DNA from: Prochlorococcus marinus str. MIT 9515 | GTDB lineage: Bacteria; Cyanobacteriota; Cyanobacteriia; PCC-6307; Cyanobiaceae | Direction: 5' to 3' | Assembly: GCF_000015665.1 (NCBI RefSeq) | Contig: NC_008817.1 | Span: forward strand, 992,001-1,056,000 | DNA length: 64,000 bases | In this document: positions 1 to 9,050 of the stretch, in pieces | Numbering within the stretch: position 1 is the first letter of the stretch | How the letters are laid out: each line of letters begins with the position of its first letter | Translations under genes and position numbers: made by a program | Notes under the pieces: model-generated | Seen by the model: the letters and a program-made list of their open reading frames with translations, nothing else | Told to the model about the DNA's origin: nothing | Databases searched by the model: none

Positions 1-46
1 ATTTTCATATTTTAGATAGAAAGACCATAAAAGAAATCATCAAAAA

Positions 47-1069
47 TTAGTATTCAATACGAGGATCTAATAATGCAATAAAAATATCTACCAAAAGATT
101 TAAAGAAACTATTAGGAAAGAGGTAACAATTACGATTCCTTGAACGACAGTATAATCCCTTTGGGTGATGGCTTCATATAATCTTAAAGCTATCCCTGGC
201 CATGAAAAAGTGACTTCAAAGAGAAGCGCTCCTCCTGCTAAAGAAGCTATGGTTAAGCCAGCAATAGTAACAATAGGCAAAAGTGAATTAGGCAAAGCAT
301 GATTAAATACAATTTTTCTTCTTGTAATTCCTCTGGTTAAAGCGGCTTTTACATAATCGCTTTTTATAGTCTTGTCTAGATTTATCCTTAAAGATCTACT
401 AAAAATACCACTCAAAAGAAACCCAAGTGTTAACGAGGGGAGTGCAAGATGATATATGCTATCTCTTAAATAGACAATATTATTATCAATTAGACTATCT
501 AGAATTAAAAAGCCTGTAATGTTAGGTTGGCTATGAATTATAGGAAACCTCCCGCCAATTGGAAAAATTCTTAAATATACAGATAATATTAATTGAACTA
601 TCATTGCCCCCCAGAAAGGAGGTATTGCATATGAAGCAATTCCAATCAATCTAGCTATGTAATCTCCTTTTTTACCTTTATATTTAATACTCAAAAATCC
701 CAAAGGAAATCCTATTAGGATTGCAAAAAATATTGAAAAGATACCTAATTCAAGACTTGCTGGTAATGACTTAAGGATAATATTAAAAACCGGCTCTTGA
801 GTACTTAAGGATTCTCCAAAGTTTAAGTGCAAAATATTATTAATGAAAGTTAGATATTGATTTAAAAGAGATTCATTTAACCCTAATTTGGATCGAAGAA
901 GTTCTCTTGAAGCTTCATTTGCTCCTGATCCAAGAATTGCATCAACTGGGTCACCGGGAGCAACTCTCAACAAAATAAAAACTAATGTAGATATAAGCCA
1001 TAACATTAAAGGGATCAAAGAAATCTTTAATAAAGAATAATTTAAAATTTTATTGAAATCTCTACTCAT
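47..1069 (-). CDS. ABC transporter permease, DppB/OppB family
   Basis: Inner-membrane permease of a peptide/nickel-type (family 5) ABC importer. About six hydrophobic segments are visible. The N-terminal family motif LLRVAPGDPVDAILG follows the first segment. Near the C-terminal third is the EAA-type cytoplasmic loop (KAALTRGITRRKIVFNHALP), which contacts the ATPase. I chose the ATG at 1069 (340 aa) rather than an ATG at 1111. The shorter form starts MSRDFNKIL and overlaps the upstream binding-protein gene by only 8 bases, which suggests translational coupling. No second permease or ATPase is visible before the window edge. The substrate cannot be told from sequence. Family assignment is firm. 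Confidence 0.9.
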   Translation of the reverse strand: MSRDFNKILNYSLLKISLIPLMLWLISTLVFILLRVAPGDPVDAILGSGANEASRELLRSKLGLNESLLNQYLTFINNILHLNFGESLSTQEPVFNIILKSLPASLELGIFSIFFAILIGFPLGFLSIKYKGKKGDYIARLIGIASYAIPPFWGAMIVQLILSVYLRIFPIGGRFPIIHSQPNITGFLILDSLIDNNIVYLRDSIYHLALPSLTLGFLLSGIFSRSLRINLDKTIKSDYVKAALTRGITRRKIVFNHALPNSLLPIVTIAGLTIASLAGGALLFEVTFSWPGIALRLYEAITQRDYTVVQGIVIVTSFLIVSLNLLVDIFIALLDPRIEY

Positions 1070-2633
1070 TAATAAATTTAAGATCGCTAATTGAAATAAT
1101 TCCTGCCCCATTAAAAATAGGTTTTGATACTTTATTTTGAGACCAAGCTTTTTGAGATGAAATCCATATAGGAATATAAGGTATTGATTCTGAAGCTATT
1201 TTCTCTATTTCAATTAACTTGGCTAATCTTTCATCTCCATTTAATTTTTCACTCTCAAGAAATAAATCATCTACAATCCTCGATCCCCAAAAACTTCCGC
1301 TATAAACTGATTCTCCTTTTTTACATTTTTCACCATCTAACTCACTACAACTTAGAAGAGGTGTAAGGTATGCCTCAGGATCAGAATAAGCTCCTGTCCA
1401 ATCAAGAATGACCGCTGTGTAAAGACCTAGATTAAGATTTTTATAAATTGTTGTTGACTCTACCCCGTTTAGTTGGATACTAATACATTCATTCAATATA
1501 TTTTTGATTTCCTCTTGCCAAGAAAGAGCAATAAGTCTATCAGCAGGCACATTAGATCGGAAAGTAAGAGGTAATTCTAAAATGTTTCCATTACAGAAAC
1601 CTTCTTTTTGTAATAAATTTTTCGCTTCTACAGGATTATATTCTGGCCATAATTCCTGCTTATTTTTTTTTAAAATGGGAGGAACAATCGATCTTAATGG
1701 TTCCCTCAAACCATAACTAACTTTATCGCTAATTAATTTTCTATTTAGACTTTTAGCAATCGCTAACCTTACATTAAGGTTATTTAACGGATAAGAATTT
1801 GTTCTAAGACTAATGAAGCTTATTTCTGTAGCAGGACTATTTCCTTCTTTAATTTCATTCTTTTTGCTTAAAGAATTTAAATTATTTCTTTGACTATCAT
1901 CAATTGAATTTGATAATAGAACATCAATTTGTTTACTTTTTAAAGCTCCGAAAAGAGAAGAAGAATTGGAATATCCTATAAAATTCACACCCTCATTATT
2001 AGGTTTATTACCCCAATGATTTAAATTTGGATCAATTATTTGAACTTCATTTGAAAATCTCTTAAGTATATATTTACCAGTTCCAACAAATTGATCATTT
2101 AAAAATTTATCAGAATAATCCTTATAAAAAGTCGGGGAAATAGGTGTTAAATATACAGCTGTAAGTAATCCATTAATAGAACTAGATGGTTTGGTTAAAT
2201 TAATGACAACCTTGTATTCGCTTGGTGTTTCTATTGATTGTATTTTATTCCCCAAAATATAATTCATTGTTCCAATTCTTTTAAATCTGTCAAAAGAAAA
2301 TTTTAGAGCATTTGAATTAAATAAAGTTCCATCATGAAAAAGAACATTTCTTCTAAGATTAATTGTTATTTTTAATTTATCTTTTGAAAAAATTGGCATT
2401 CCTGATGCTAATTCAGGGATTAATTCTCCCTTAGAATTTAATTCATATAAAGTATCTCCAAGAGAACTTAATAGTTGAATTGACTTAAGAGTACTAGCCC
2501 TTGCAGGATCTAAAGACTCTATTTTTCCTGAACTCGCAATTGTAATTCTTTTGGGTCTACTATCTGGAACGCAAGAAAACTGTGATAAGGAAATAAAGAA
2601 AAGGAAAGTGGTTACTAAAAAATTATTTTGCAT
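1062..2633 (-). CDS. ABC transporter substrate-binding lipoprotein, family 5 (SBP_bac_5)
   Basis: Periplasmic solute-binding protein of 523 aa, the usual size for the peptide/nickel/oligopeptide family. The N-terminus is a signal peptide of about 20 residues ending in QFSC, so Cys21 is a likely lipidated residue, although the lipobox is imperfect. The mature start has the family pattern IESLDPARASTLKSIQLLSS. The region LNNLNVRLAIAKSLNRKLI is the typical lobe II motif. It lies directly upstream of the permease and overlaps it by 8 bases, so the two work as one importer. Substrate unknown: peptides are the default guess, but family 5 also carries nickel and sugars. Confidence 0.9.
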   Translation of the reverse strand: MQNNFLVTTFLFFISLSQFSCVPDSRPKRITIASSGKIESLDPARASTLKSIQLLSSLGDTLYELNSKGELIPELASGMPIFSKDKLKITINLRRNVLFHDGTLFNSNALKFSFDRFKRIGTMNYILGNKIQSIETPSEYKVVINLTKPSSSINGLLTAVYLTPISPTFYKDYSDKFLNDQFVGTGKYILKRFSNEVQIIDPNLNHWGNKPNNEGVNFIGYSNSSSLFGALKSKQIDVLLSNSIDDSQRNNLNSLSKKNEIKEGNSPATEISFISLRTNSYPLNNLNVRLAIAKSLNRKLISDKVSYGLREPLRSIVPPILKKNKQELWPEYNPVEAKNLLQKEGFCNGNILELPLTFRSNVPADRLIALSWQEEIKNILNECISIQLNGVESTTIYKNLNLGLYTAVILDWTGAYSDPEAYLTPLLSCSELDGEKCKKGESVYSGSFWGSRIVDDLFLESEKLNGDERLAKLIEIEKIASESIPYIPIWISSQKAWSQNKVSKPIFNGAGIISISDLKFINE

Positions 2634-2656
2634 TTTATTTAAAATTTCAATAATTA

Positions 2657-2914
2657 TTATTCAATAAAACTTCTAGTACAAAAGGTCAATATTGTAATTT
2701 GATTAATTTCCAAAGAAAAGGGTCTTTTAACTTCTAAAGAGAAAGGCCACTCTCTTATCCAACAAACTTTACTCTTTTGATTGATTCCAATAACCTGAAA
2801 GGTCTTTTGACTATTTTTAATTTTCACGCACGCCCCTTTATAGAGGTTTTTTCGAATCTCATCAGGATTAAGTTTATTATTACTTTTACTATCTATTAAA
2901 TTTGAATAAAACAT
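2657..2914 (-). CDS. Conserved hypothetical protein, 85 aa
   Basis: A small soluble basic protein with no signal peptide or membrane segment. The middle (KGACVKIKNSQKTFQVIGIN followed by CWIREWPFSLE) reads like a compact beta-barrel with an aromatic patch. It is placed 23 bases before the binding-protein gene and 62 bases after homoserine dehydrogenase, in the same direction, so it is probably co-transcribed. I read the pattern as a short cyanobacteria-restricted conserved protein, but no function is recognisable. Codon use matches its neighbours, which supports a real gene. Confidence 0.7.
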   Translation of the reverse strand: MFYSNLIDSKSNNKLNPDEIRKNLYKGACVKIKNSQKTFQVIGINQKSKVCWIREWPFSLEVKRPFSLEINQITILTFCTRSFIE

Positions 2915-2976
2915 TACTAAAGTAAATTTACTTACTTCGGTTTAACAAGCTAAAGAGGGATTTGCAAATATTTTCT

Positions 2977-4278
2977 TCAAATACAACTTAATTGGCTGGC
3001 AATTAATTCAACTTCAGGAAGGGCTCTTATCCCCTCCTTTGATTTTTCAAAGTTACCATTTGACACTTCATGAGTGATAACAACTATTTCAGCTTTATTC
3101 TCACTTGCATCTAGTTGAACTATTGATTCTATTGAGACATCATTCTTCCCAAATAAATCTCCGATCTTACCAATTACACCAGGAGAATCTAAACAAATAA
3201 TTCTGAGATAATTCTTTTTTGATATTTGATTGAAATCTATTATGTGACAGTCTCTCCAAAAATTAAAAGATAATAATGGATCTTTTGTAGGTAAATTTTT
3301 TGATAATGAAGCCTGAAGATTTAATATATCAGAAACTACAGAAGCTGCCGTTGGACCACTGCCCGCACCTGGGCCGTATAACATTATTTCTCCAAGTGGA
3401 TATGACTCTATAAGAATGGCATTATTTACACCGTCAACCTTTGCTAAAGGATGATATTTAGGAATTAAAGAGGGTCCTACCCAAATATTTAAGGAAAGAG
3501 AATTTTTGTTATTGATAGTATTTCTCTCTGAGAAGGCTAAGAGTTTTATTTCAAAACCAAGTTTATTTGCATATTCAATATCTTTAATATTTATTTGATT
3601 AATGCCTTCCGTACTAATTGAATCTCTATTAATTCTTCCTCCAAATGCCAGTTCAGAAAGAATTGAAATCTTATCAGCTGCATCATGACCTTCAACATCA
3701 GCAGTTGGATCAAATTCTGCAAACCCTAGTTTTTGAGCTAGTTTTAATGTTTCCTCATAATCAGCTTTTTCATTTGTCATTTTTGAAAGAATAAAATTTG
3801 TTGTGCCGTTTATTATCCCAACTATTTTATTTATTTGATTACTTTTAAGAGATCTTTTTAAAGGTTCAATTATTGGGATCCCTCCGCAAACTGCTGCTTC
3901 TGTTAAAACATAAACCCCATACTTTGCAGCCGTAGCATATATTTCACTCCCATATCTTGCGATGACTGCTTTGTTCGCTGTAACTACAGATTTTCGAGCT
4001 TTTAGAGATTTTAAAATAATATCTTTGGCCATATCCGTACCTCCCATTACTTCTACAATTACGTCAATATTAGAGTCGTTAATTAATTTATTAGGATCAT
4101 CTATTAATAGATTATTTTCTAATTCAATATTTCTATTTTTATTAATATTTTTAACAGCTATTCCAACAATTTCTATATCTTTTAAAATAGGATGAACATC
4201 ATTTCTCGATTTCAAAATTCTATAAATACCAGTCCCTACAGTTCCAAAACCTATAATACCAATTTTACATTTTCCCAT
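2977..4278 (-). CDS. hom: Homoserine dehydrogenase
   Basis: Reduces aspartate semialdehyde to homoserine with NAD(P)H, the branch point to threonine, isoleucine and methionine. At 433 aa it has the normal monofunctional length. The nucleotide-binding loop GFGTVGTG lies at residues 10-17. TANKA is at 100-104, the GIINGTTNFIL segment at 154-164, and the catalytic D/K region (GHDAADKISILSE) around 197-209. A C-terminal ACT domain covers roughly residues 352-430 (ICLDSPGVIGKIGDLFG), so allosteric control by threonine is likely. Not fused to aspartokinase. It lies between sufE and the 85-aa gene in a long minus-strand run. Confidence 0.97.
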   Translation of the reverse strand: MGKCKIGIIGFGTVGTGIYRILKSRNDVHPILKDIEIVGIAVKNINKNRNIELENNLLIDDPNKLINDSNIDVIVEVMGGTDMAKDIILKSLKARKSVVTANKAVIARYGSEIYATAAKYGVYVLTEAAVCGGIPIIEPLKRSLKSNQINKIVGIINGTTNFILSKMTNEKADYEETLKLAQKLGFAEFDPTADVEGHDAADKISILSELAFGGRINRDSISTEGINQINIKDIEYANKLGFEIKLLAFSERNTINNKNSLSLNIWVGPSLIPKYHPLAKVDGVNNAILIESYPLGEIMLYGPGAGSGPTAASVVSDILNLQASLSKNLPTKDPLLSFNFWRDCHIIDFNQISKKNYLRIICLDSPGVIGKIGDLFGKNDVSIESIVQLDASENKAEIVVITHEVSNGNFEKSKEGIRALPEVELIASQLSCI

Positions 4279-4313
4279 TTTTTAAATTTTAATATAGGTT
4301 CAATTTTATAATA

Positions 4314-4739
4314 TTATTCCGACAAAAAATCATTTGCCTGAGACTGCATTTTTAAAAGTATATTTAAAAATCCATTTGATCTTGAGGGAGTTAAGCTCGC
4401 TTTAAGACCTGTGTCTTCTATAAATTTGTTGTTTATATTTACAACTTCTTTTGGCGTCAACTCGTTCATCCCACAAATAAGAAACGCTAGTAAACCTTTT
4501 GTTATCAATGCATCAGAATAACCTTCCCAATAAAGCTTACCATCTTGAAAAGTGGCTTTAACAAATACTTCAGAAACACATCCTTGTACTTTATTTTCTT
4601 GAATTAAGATATTACTATTTGGAACTTTCAATTTTTTTCCTAGCCATAAAATATATTCGTATTTTCTTTTAGGATCCTTTGAATTCTTAAGCTTCTCAAC
4701 TTGCTTAAATAAATTAATATAAATTTGTTTATTTTCCAT
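4314..4739 (-). CDS. sufE: Cysteine desulfuration protein SufE
   Basis: Accepts persulfide sulfur from the cysteine desulfurase SufS and stimulates Fe-S cluster assembly in the cytoplasm. At 141 aa it is the typical length. The acceptor cysteine is Cys54 in VQGCVSEVFV. The family segment DALITKGLLAFLI follows, and an N-terminal helix carries the usual YEYILWLGKKL. Fe-S supply matters for photosystem I, ferredoxin, BioB and LipA; the last two are encoded elsewhere in this window. The gene is 35 bases upstream of hom and 37 bases downstream of the formyl-THF cyclo-ligase. Confidence 0.93.
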   Translation of the reverse strand: MENKQIYINLFKQVEKLKNSKDPKRKYEYILWLGKKLKVPNSNILIQENKVQGCVSEVFVKATFQDGKLYWEGYSDALITKGLLAFLICGMNELTPKEVVNINNKFIEDTGLKASLTPSRSNGFLNILLKMQSQANDFLSE

Positions 4740-4776
4740 ACTTACATAAATCTAGTAATTATAAATTAATTCCACA

Positions 4777-5334
4777 TTAGACTAATATCTCTTTTTCTGT
4801 AATAAAGCCAGATAGGGGGATATCCCAATCCGCTTTAGTTAATAAATCATTACTGACACAATTAGAAGTTAATACTCCAATACATGGAATAGTTCTCCAA
4901 TTCTCATCTTCTCTAAATCTATCAAAATATCCACCTCCATATCCTAGTCTTGTCAACTTTTTATCGACTGAAAGACAAGGTACAAATATTAAACTTATAT
5001 TTTTATAACTTAATTTGAAAGAAGGATCAGGAGAGGGTATTCCCTCATTATCTTTAGTCAATTGTTCATTATTCCATGAACAAAAGCAGAGTTCTTTATT
5101 TTTTTCACATCTAGGCAAGGCTACGGAATATTTATTATTAAGATTTCTTATATCAACTTCATTTTTAAGAGGCCAATATATCCCAATATGATCAATTATC
5201 ATCTCTTGCTTAACTAAGGACTCAAGATATAAGTCCACATTAATTGCTACATTTCTTCTATCAATAGAAGAACTTTTTATCATTAAATTCTTAAAATTTC
5301 TCCTCTCAAAGTTCTTTTTTTCAGAGTAGATCAT
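4777..5334 (-). CDS. 5-formyltetrahydrofolate cyclo-ligase
   Basis: Converts 5-formyl-THF to 5,10-methenyl-THF with ATP, recycling an inhibitory folate store. At 185 aa it matches the family. The diagnostic loop GYGGGYFDRF is at residues 131-140. Basic residues of the ATP site lie in the N-terminal part (SSIDRRNVAINVDLYLES), and the substrate pocket stretch GIYWPLKNEVDIRNL follows. The start at 5334 leaves 9 bases after ruvC. It connects functionally with folD (20865-21761), which handles the same one-carbon pool. Confidence 0.93.
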   Translation of the reverse strand: MIYSEKKNFERRNFKNLMIKSSSIDRRNVAINVDLYLESLVKQEMIIDHIGIYWPLKNEVDIRNLNNKYSVALPRCEKNKELCFCSWNNEQLTKDNEGIPSPDPSFKLSYKNISLIFVPCLSVDKKLTRLGYGGGYFDRFREDENWRTIPCIGVLTSNCVSNDLLTKADWDIPLSGFITEKEILV

Positions 5335-5343
5335 AATTTAAAT

Positions 5344-5817
5344 CTAATTTATTCCAGCTTCATTTAATTTTGTTAGAGCTATAGCCAGTGCATCTGCGGA
5401 GTCATCAGGTTTTGGTGCATAATTCAAATTTAAGTTAAACATAACAGCTTCAATAACTTCTTTCTTTGATGCTTTACCTGATCCTGCAATAGTAAGTTTG
5501 ACCTGAGAAGGTGCATACTCGCTAACTTGAATATTTTTGGAAGCCAATACCATCATAATTACACCTCTTGCCTGAACGACACTAATGGTTGTACTCGATT
5601 TGTAAAAGAAAAACTTCTCGACCGCTGCAATATCTGGTTTCCATTGATTTATTAATGTATTAAGATCATTAAAAATTTCATAAAGTCTATCTTCTTCTTT
5701 TTTATTTTTATCAGTTTCAATTACGCCACAATCAAGAAATTTTTTCTTTTCATTTTGTATTTCAATAATTCCATATCCAACTCTTCCTAATCCAGGATCA
5801 ATGCCAATAATCCTCAC
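5344..5817 (-). CDS. ruvC: Crossover junction endodeoxyribonuclease RuvC
   Basis: Resolves Holliday junctions during recombination. At 157 aa it is slightly shorter than E. coli RuvC. The RNase H-like fold and its acidic active site are intact: Asp7 in [13 protein letters not shown], Glu67 in AAVEKFFF, and the DDSADA cluster at 138-143. The loop [13 protein letters not shown] is also conserved. Only 4 bases separate it from chlI upstream, so it is probably made from the chlI transcript. A pairing of junction resolvase with chlorophyll biosynthesis looks like genome packing, not shared function. Confidence 0.96.
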
Positions 5818-5821
5818 TTAA

Positions 5822-6910
5822 TTATTCTTCTGATGACAATTGAAATTTAGAAAGGTTATCTTTTTCGTTAAAGTCAAAGACTTTACAGAATGCTTGAATA
5901 ACCCTTTCACCAGAATCTACTTGCTCTAATGGATCTTTTCTTAATCGATGCCTTAAAGAACAAGTAATTACTCTAGCAATATCCTCTTCTTGTACTTCAG
6001 TTCTTCCCTCAAAGGCAGCTATTGCCCTAGCAGATCGATTAGTGACAATATCTCCTCTTAGTCCGTCAACATCAAGTTCTCCACATATAGCTGATATATT
6101 TAATCTGAGATCATCATCCAATTTAACTGAATTAAGTATTTCCTGAGCTTTGATAACTTTTTGCTGAAGATCATCCTGTTGCCTCTCAACACTTATTGAA
6201 AATTCATCAGGATTATCATCAAAAGAAGTTCTTTGATCCACAACTTTAACCCTTAATTCTGCGTCTCTTACTGTTTTAACCTCAACGCTCATACCAAATC
6301 TATCTAATAACTGAGGCCTCAGTTCTCCTTCTTCTGGGTTACCAGAGCCAATCAGTACAAATCTTGCAGGATGCCTCACTGAGACGCCTTCCCTCTCAAC
6401 AGTATTCCATCCAGAAGCTGCTGAATCTAAAAGAACATCGACCAAATGATCATCTAGTAAATTAACTTCGTCTACGTATAATAGTCCTCTATTAGCTTTT
6501 GCTAATAACCCTGGTTCAAAAGCTTTAATACCTTCGCTTAAAGCCTTTTCAATATCAATAGTTCCACATAATCTGTCTTCGGTTGCGCCCAATGGCAAAT
6601 CTACCATTGGTACTTGTTTTTTGTCTTTCTCTAAACTCTCTCCTTGAATAATTCTCTCTAAAACTTCTTTACTTTGTAAATCAGGATCAACAAGAGAACT
6701 ATTATAAGGATCATCTTTAACAACATCTATTGCAGGTAACAAGTCTGCAAGAGCTCTAATAGTAGTTGATTTACCAGTTCCTCTATCACCCATAATCATT
6801 ACTCCACCAATTCTTGGATCTATAACATTTAATAAAAGAGCTAATTTCATTTCTTCTTGACCAATTACTGCCGTAAAAGGAAAAACTCTTCTTTTCTTTG
6901 TAGTGCTCAC
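5822..6910 (-). CDS. chlI: Magnesium chelatase ATPase subunit I
   Basis: AAA+ motor of the Mg-chelatase (ChlI-ChlD-ChlH), which inserts Mg into protoporphyrin IX, the committed step of chlorophyll synthesis. At 362 aa it is full length. Walker [10 protein letters not shown] is at residues 41-49, and Walker [11 protein letters not shown] is near 143-152. The sensor segment [20 protein letters not shown] and the arginine finger region ([15 protein letters not shown]) are present. It heads the minus-strand run chlI-ruvC-cyclo-ligase-sufE-hom. The 248 bases upstream (6911-7158) show no gene and must hold its promoter, but I cannot place it. Confidence 0.98.
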   Translation of the reverse strand: MSTTKKRRVFPFTAVIGQEEMKLALLLNVIDPRIGGVMIMGDRGTGKSTTIRALADLLPAIDVVKDDPYNSSLVDPDLQSKEVLERIIQGESLEKDKKQVPMVDLPLGATEDRLCGTIDIEKALSEGIKAFEPGLLAKANRGLLYVDEVNLLDDHLVDVLLDSAASGWNTVEREGVSVRHPARFVLIGSGNPEEGELRPQLLDRFGMSVEVKTVRDAELRVKVVDQRTSFDDNPDEFSISVERQQDDLQQKVIKAQEILNSVKLDDDLRLNISAICGELDVDGLRGDIVTNRSARAIAAFEGRTEVQEEDIARVITCSLRHRLRKDPLEQVDSGERVIQAFCKVFDFNEKDNLSKFQLSSEE

Positions 6911-7158
6911 AGCTGTAGTTTTACTTTATGTACGTATGATCAGTCGATGATACTTCAGAAAATGTTATTAGTAAATATCAAAATCAAATTGAACATTTTT
7001 ATCAATCTAGAGCTTTTTGAAATATAAAATCATTTCTGATTCTAAATTAATTTTTATAAATTCTAATTTTTTAAACTGAATATATACTTTTTAAAATAAA
7101 TTCAGCCATAAAATCAAGAACAAATATTTGCTTGAATTTTTATCTAACAAAGTTAATT

Positions 7159-7902
7159 TCAATTGCCTTTTGAATTATTTAAGAACCATTTGATTTGACG
7201 AACAATTCCTCTTAAGACATTTATCTCATGACTAGATGTTTTCGCTTTTAAAATAAATTTTTTAAACTTACTTATTTTTGAAAAGGATGTATGTTCTAAA
7301 AGATAACCGGTCCTAATAAGTATTTCTTCTAAATCTTTAAATGATTCGTAAATTTGCTTTGATGATGCAAGGTTAAAAACTTTTAAATCTTTCTGAGGAG
7401 TATTTTTTGAACATTTGTTTAATTCATACAAAATTATTGCAACCGCGTGAGAAAGGTTTAAAGAGGGATAGTCTTGGGAAGTTTTTATGTTAAAAATCTT
7501 GTGAGCAAAAAGTAATTCACTATTAGTTAAACCTCTATCTTCTCTTCCAAATAAAATAGCCAAATTATTAATAACCTTAAAAGATGAAATCCATTTAGAA
7601 ATCACCTCAGGATTTTCACACTCAATATCATTACTTAAATCAATCCTTCCACAAGTAGCAAGAACTAAATCACAATCAAATATTGCTTGTTCAATACTAT
7701 TAAAAACTCTACAATTATTTATATATTTTTGACCCTTTAAGGCCATTTTTTTTGCTTCCAAAGAAAAAATATCACATTTAGGTGAAACAATCCTTAATTC
7801 ATTCACATCAAAATTAGAACATAGTCTAGCGATACTGCCAATATTTATTGGCCCATTTGGTTCAACCAAAACAACCTTCAAGTTAACAACATTTTTCTTC
7901 AA
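7159..7902 (-). CDS. SPOUT-class RNA 2'-O-methyltransferase, TrmJ/TrmH family
   Basis: SAM-dependent 2'-O-ribose methyltransferase for RNA, most like TrmJ, which acts on tRNA position 32. At 247 aa it is close to E. coli TrmJ. Motif 1 is NIGSIARLC (20-28), with the asparagine and arginine expected in SpoU proteins. Motif 2 is ILFGREDRGLTN (116-127), and motif 3 is SLNLSHAVAIILYEL (147-161), forming the knot and SAM site. The C-terminal helical part carries the R-rich RGIVRQIKWFL. The exact RNA target is an inference. Stands alone, with gene-free DNA on both sides. Confidence 0.85.
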   Translation of the reverse strand: MKKNVVNLKVVLVEPNGPINIGSIARLCSNFDVNELRIVSPKCDIFSLEAKKMALKGQKYINNCRVFNSIEQAIFDCDLVLATCGRIDLSNDIECENPEVISKWISSFKVINNLAILFGREDRGLTNSELLFAHKIFNIKTSQDYPSLNLSHAVAIILYELNKCSKNTPQKDLKVFNLASSKQIYESFKDLEEILIRTGYLLEHTSFSKISKFKKFILKAKTSSHEINVLRGIVRQIKWFLNNSKGN

Positions 7903-8344
7903 AATTTATTTTTTTGCTATGTGGAGATGTTCTAAATTTGGAAATATTTTGAGGAACAGTTTCAAACTTTAGCATTGGGAGAGTGAAAGCCTTAATAACA
8001 TGTTTTATAATTTATATATCACTTAAACGCTAAGTTATTGAATGTAAGTCTGTTTAAACTAAACCTATCTCTGTTTTATACCATATAATTTCACACAATT
8101 TATTTTGAAGATTGTTTACGGCCTTAACTGAATGGCTAAGTTAAACAGTTTTTAAAAAATATACGAATTCTACTCTTTTTGATTTAAATCAAATAAATCG
8201 CCAAATATTAATCAAATCGCAAAAATCATAAATCTGTGTTTCCCGAATTTAATTATTAAATCTTCTTCTGCTGCAGATGATGAAGATTTTGACACAAAAA
8301 ATCGTAGCTGTGTAAGAATTGAGAAATAAGAAAAATGCAAGAAA
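7903..8344. other. 442-bp gene-free stretch upstream of petG
   Basis: This region separates the minus-strand TrmJ-like gene from plus-strand petG and must contain promoters for both. It has no ATG-initiated frame above about 20 codons. A minus-strand frame at 8212-8295 starts with GTG and would encode a 27-residue peptide (MSKSSSSAAEED then LIIKFGKHRFMIFAI). The overlapping plus-strand frame ending near 8328 has no usual start codon. Short inverted segments occur, but I see no terminator and no recognised RNA motif. Treat it as regulatory or leader DNA. Confidence 0.5.
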
Positions 8345-8464
8345 ATGATTGAACCTCTTTTATGTGGAATAGTTTTAGGATTAGTTCCAATAACACTTCT
8401 AGGATTATTTGTAAGCGCATGGAATCAATATAGAAGAGGGTCAGGTTTGTTAGATATGGATTAA
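8345..8464 (+). CDS. petG: Cytochrome b6-f complex subunit PetG
   Basis: A 39-aa single-span membrane subunit needed for stability of the cytochrome b6f complex, which links the photosystems and pumps protons. The translation starts [18 protein letters not shown], runs through one hydrophobic helix (about residues 5-25) and ends with the basic tail [13 protein letters not shown]. Length and pattern match PetG. The gene is easily missed because it is so short. Its last 15 bases overlap the end of the convergent rsmD gene (8450-8464). The start ATG at 8345 has only a weak purine-rich stretch before it. Confidence 0.93.
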   Translation: MIEPLLCGIVLGLVPITLLGLFVSAWNQYRRGSGLLDMD

Positions 8465-9037
8465 AAAAGTCAATTTTGATTGACCATAAGTTCTAACATC
8501 ATAAATCTCCCATAAAATATTCTTCTTTATCTCCAAATCTAATGAATGTTCGCAGATAACTATCGTATCTTTTCTTATAAAGTTGCAATTAAATATTTGA
8601 TTTAAAACCAGTTCATGATAATCAGCTCTATAAGGGGGATCTAAATATATAAAGTCAAATTTTATTTTATTTAAATTATTCTTAGTAGAATAATTTTTGG
8701 AGGCACTGGGTTTTGTCCAAATCAATACATCTTTGCAAATAACCTCAATATCATTTTTTCTATTATCCATATTTTGCAATGAATATAAATTCTTTAAACA
8801 TATTTTTGAGAGATTTTTATTTTTTTCAACTGCAATTATTTTTTTTGCACCATGATTATATGCCTCACAGGATATTGATCCTGTCCCACTAAATAAATCC
8901 AACCAATTAGAATTTTCAACTGTATTTTTCAAAATATTAAAAATAGCTTCTCTAACCATTAAAGTAGTTGGCCTAGATTCATTAGTATTTGGGCTCTCAA
9001 GCTTTCTTCCTCCAATTAACCTTAAATTTGATTTCAT
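8450..9037 (-). CDS. rsmD: 16S rRNA (guanine966-N2)-methyltransferase RsmD
   Basis: Methylates G966 of 16S rRNA in the assembled small subunit. At 195 aa it is the usual size. SAM motif [10 protein letters not shown] is at residues 46-54, and the catalytic N-methyltransferase motif DPPY is at 133-136. The N-terminus [12 protein letters not shown], followed by [15 protein letters not shown], is diagnostic for the family. Last gene of a trxA-hisH-rsmD run, 13 bases after hisH. Its stop lies inside petG on the other strand. Confidence 0.95.
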   Translation of the reverse strand: MKSNLRLIGGRKLESPNTNESRPTTLMVREAIFNILKNTVENSNWLDLFSGTGSISCEAYNHGAKKIIAVEKNKNLSKICLKNLYSLQNMDNRKNDIEVICKDVLIWTKPSASKNYSTKNNLNKIKFDFIYLDPPYRADYHELVLNQIFNCNFIRKDTIVICEHSLDLEIKKNILWEIYDVRTYGQSKLTFLIHI

Positions 9038-9050
9038 ATATCACATAGAA

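Noticed and set aside
8230-8250. GGAAACA motif on the minus strand, suggesting a Yfr2-family RNA
   Set aside because: Only one copy is present, and no flanking stem or terminator with a T-run can be drawn nearby. Yfr2-type RNAs have a conserved hairpin with repeated motif.
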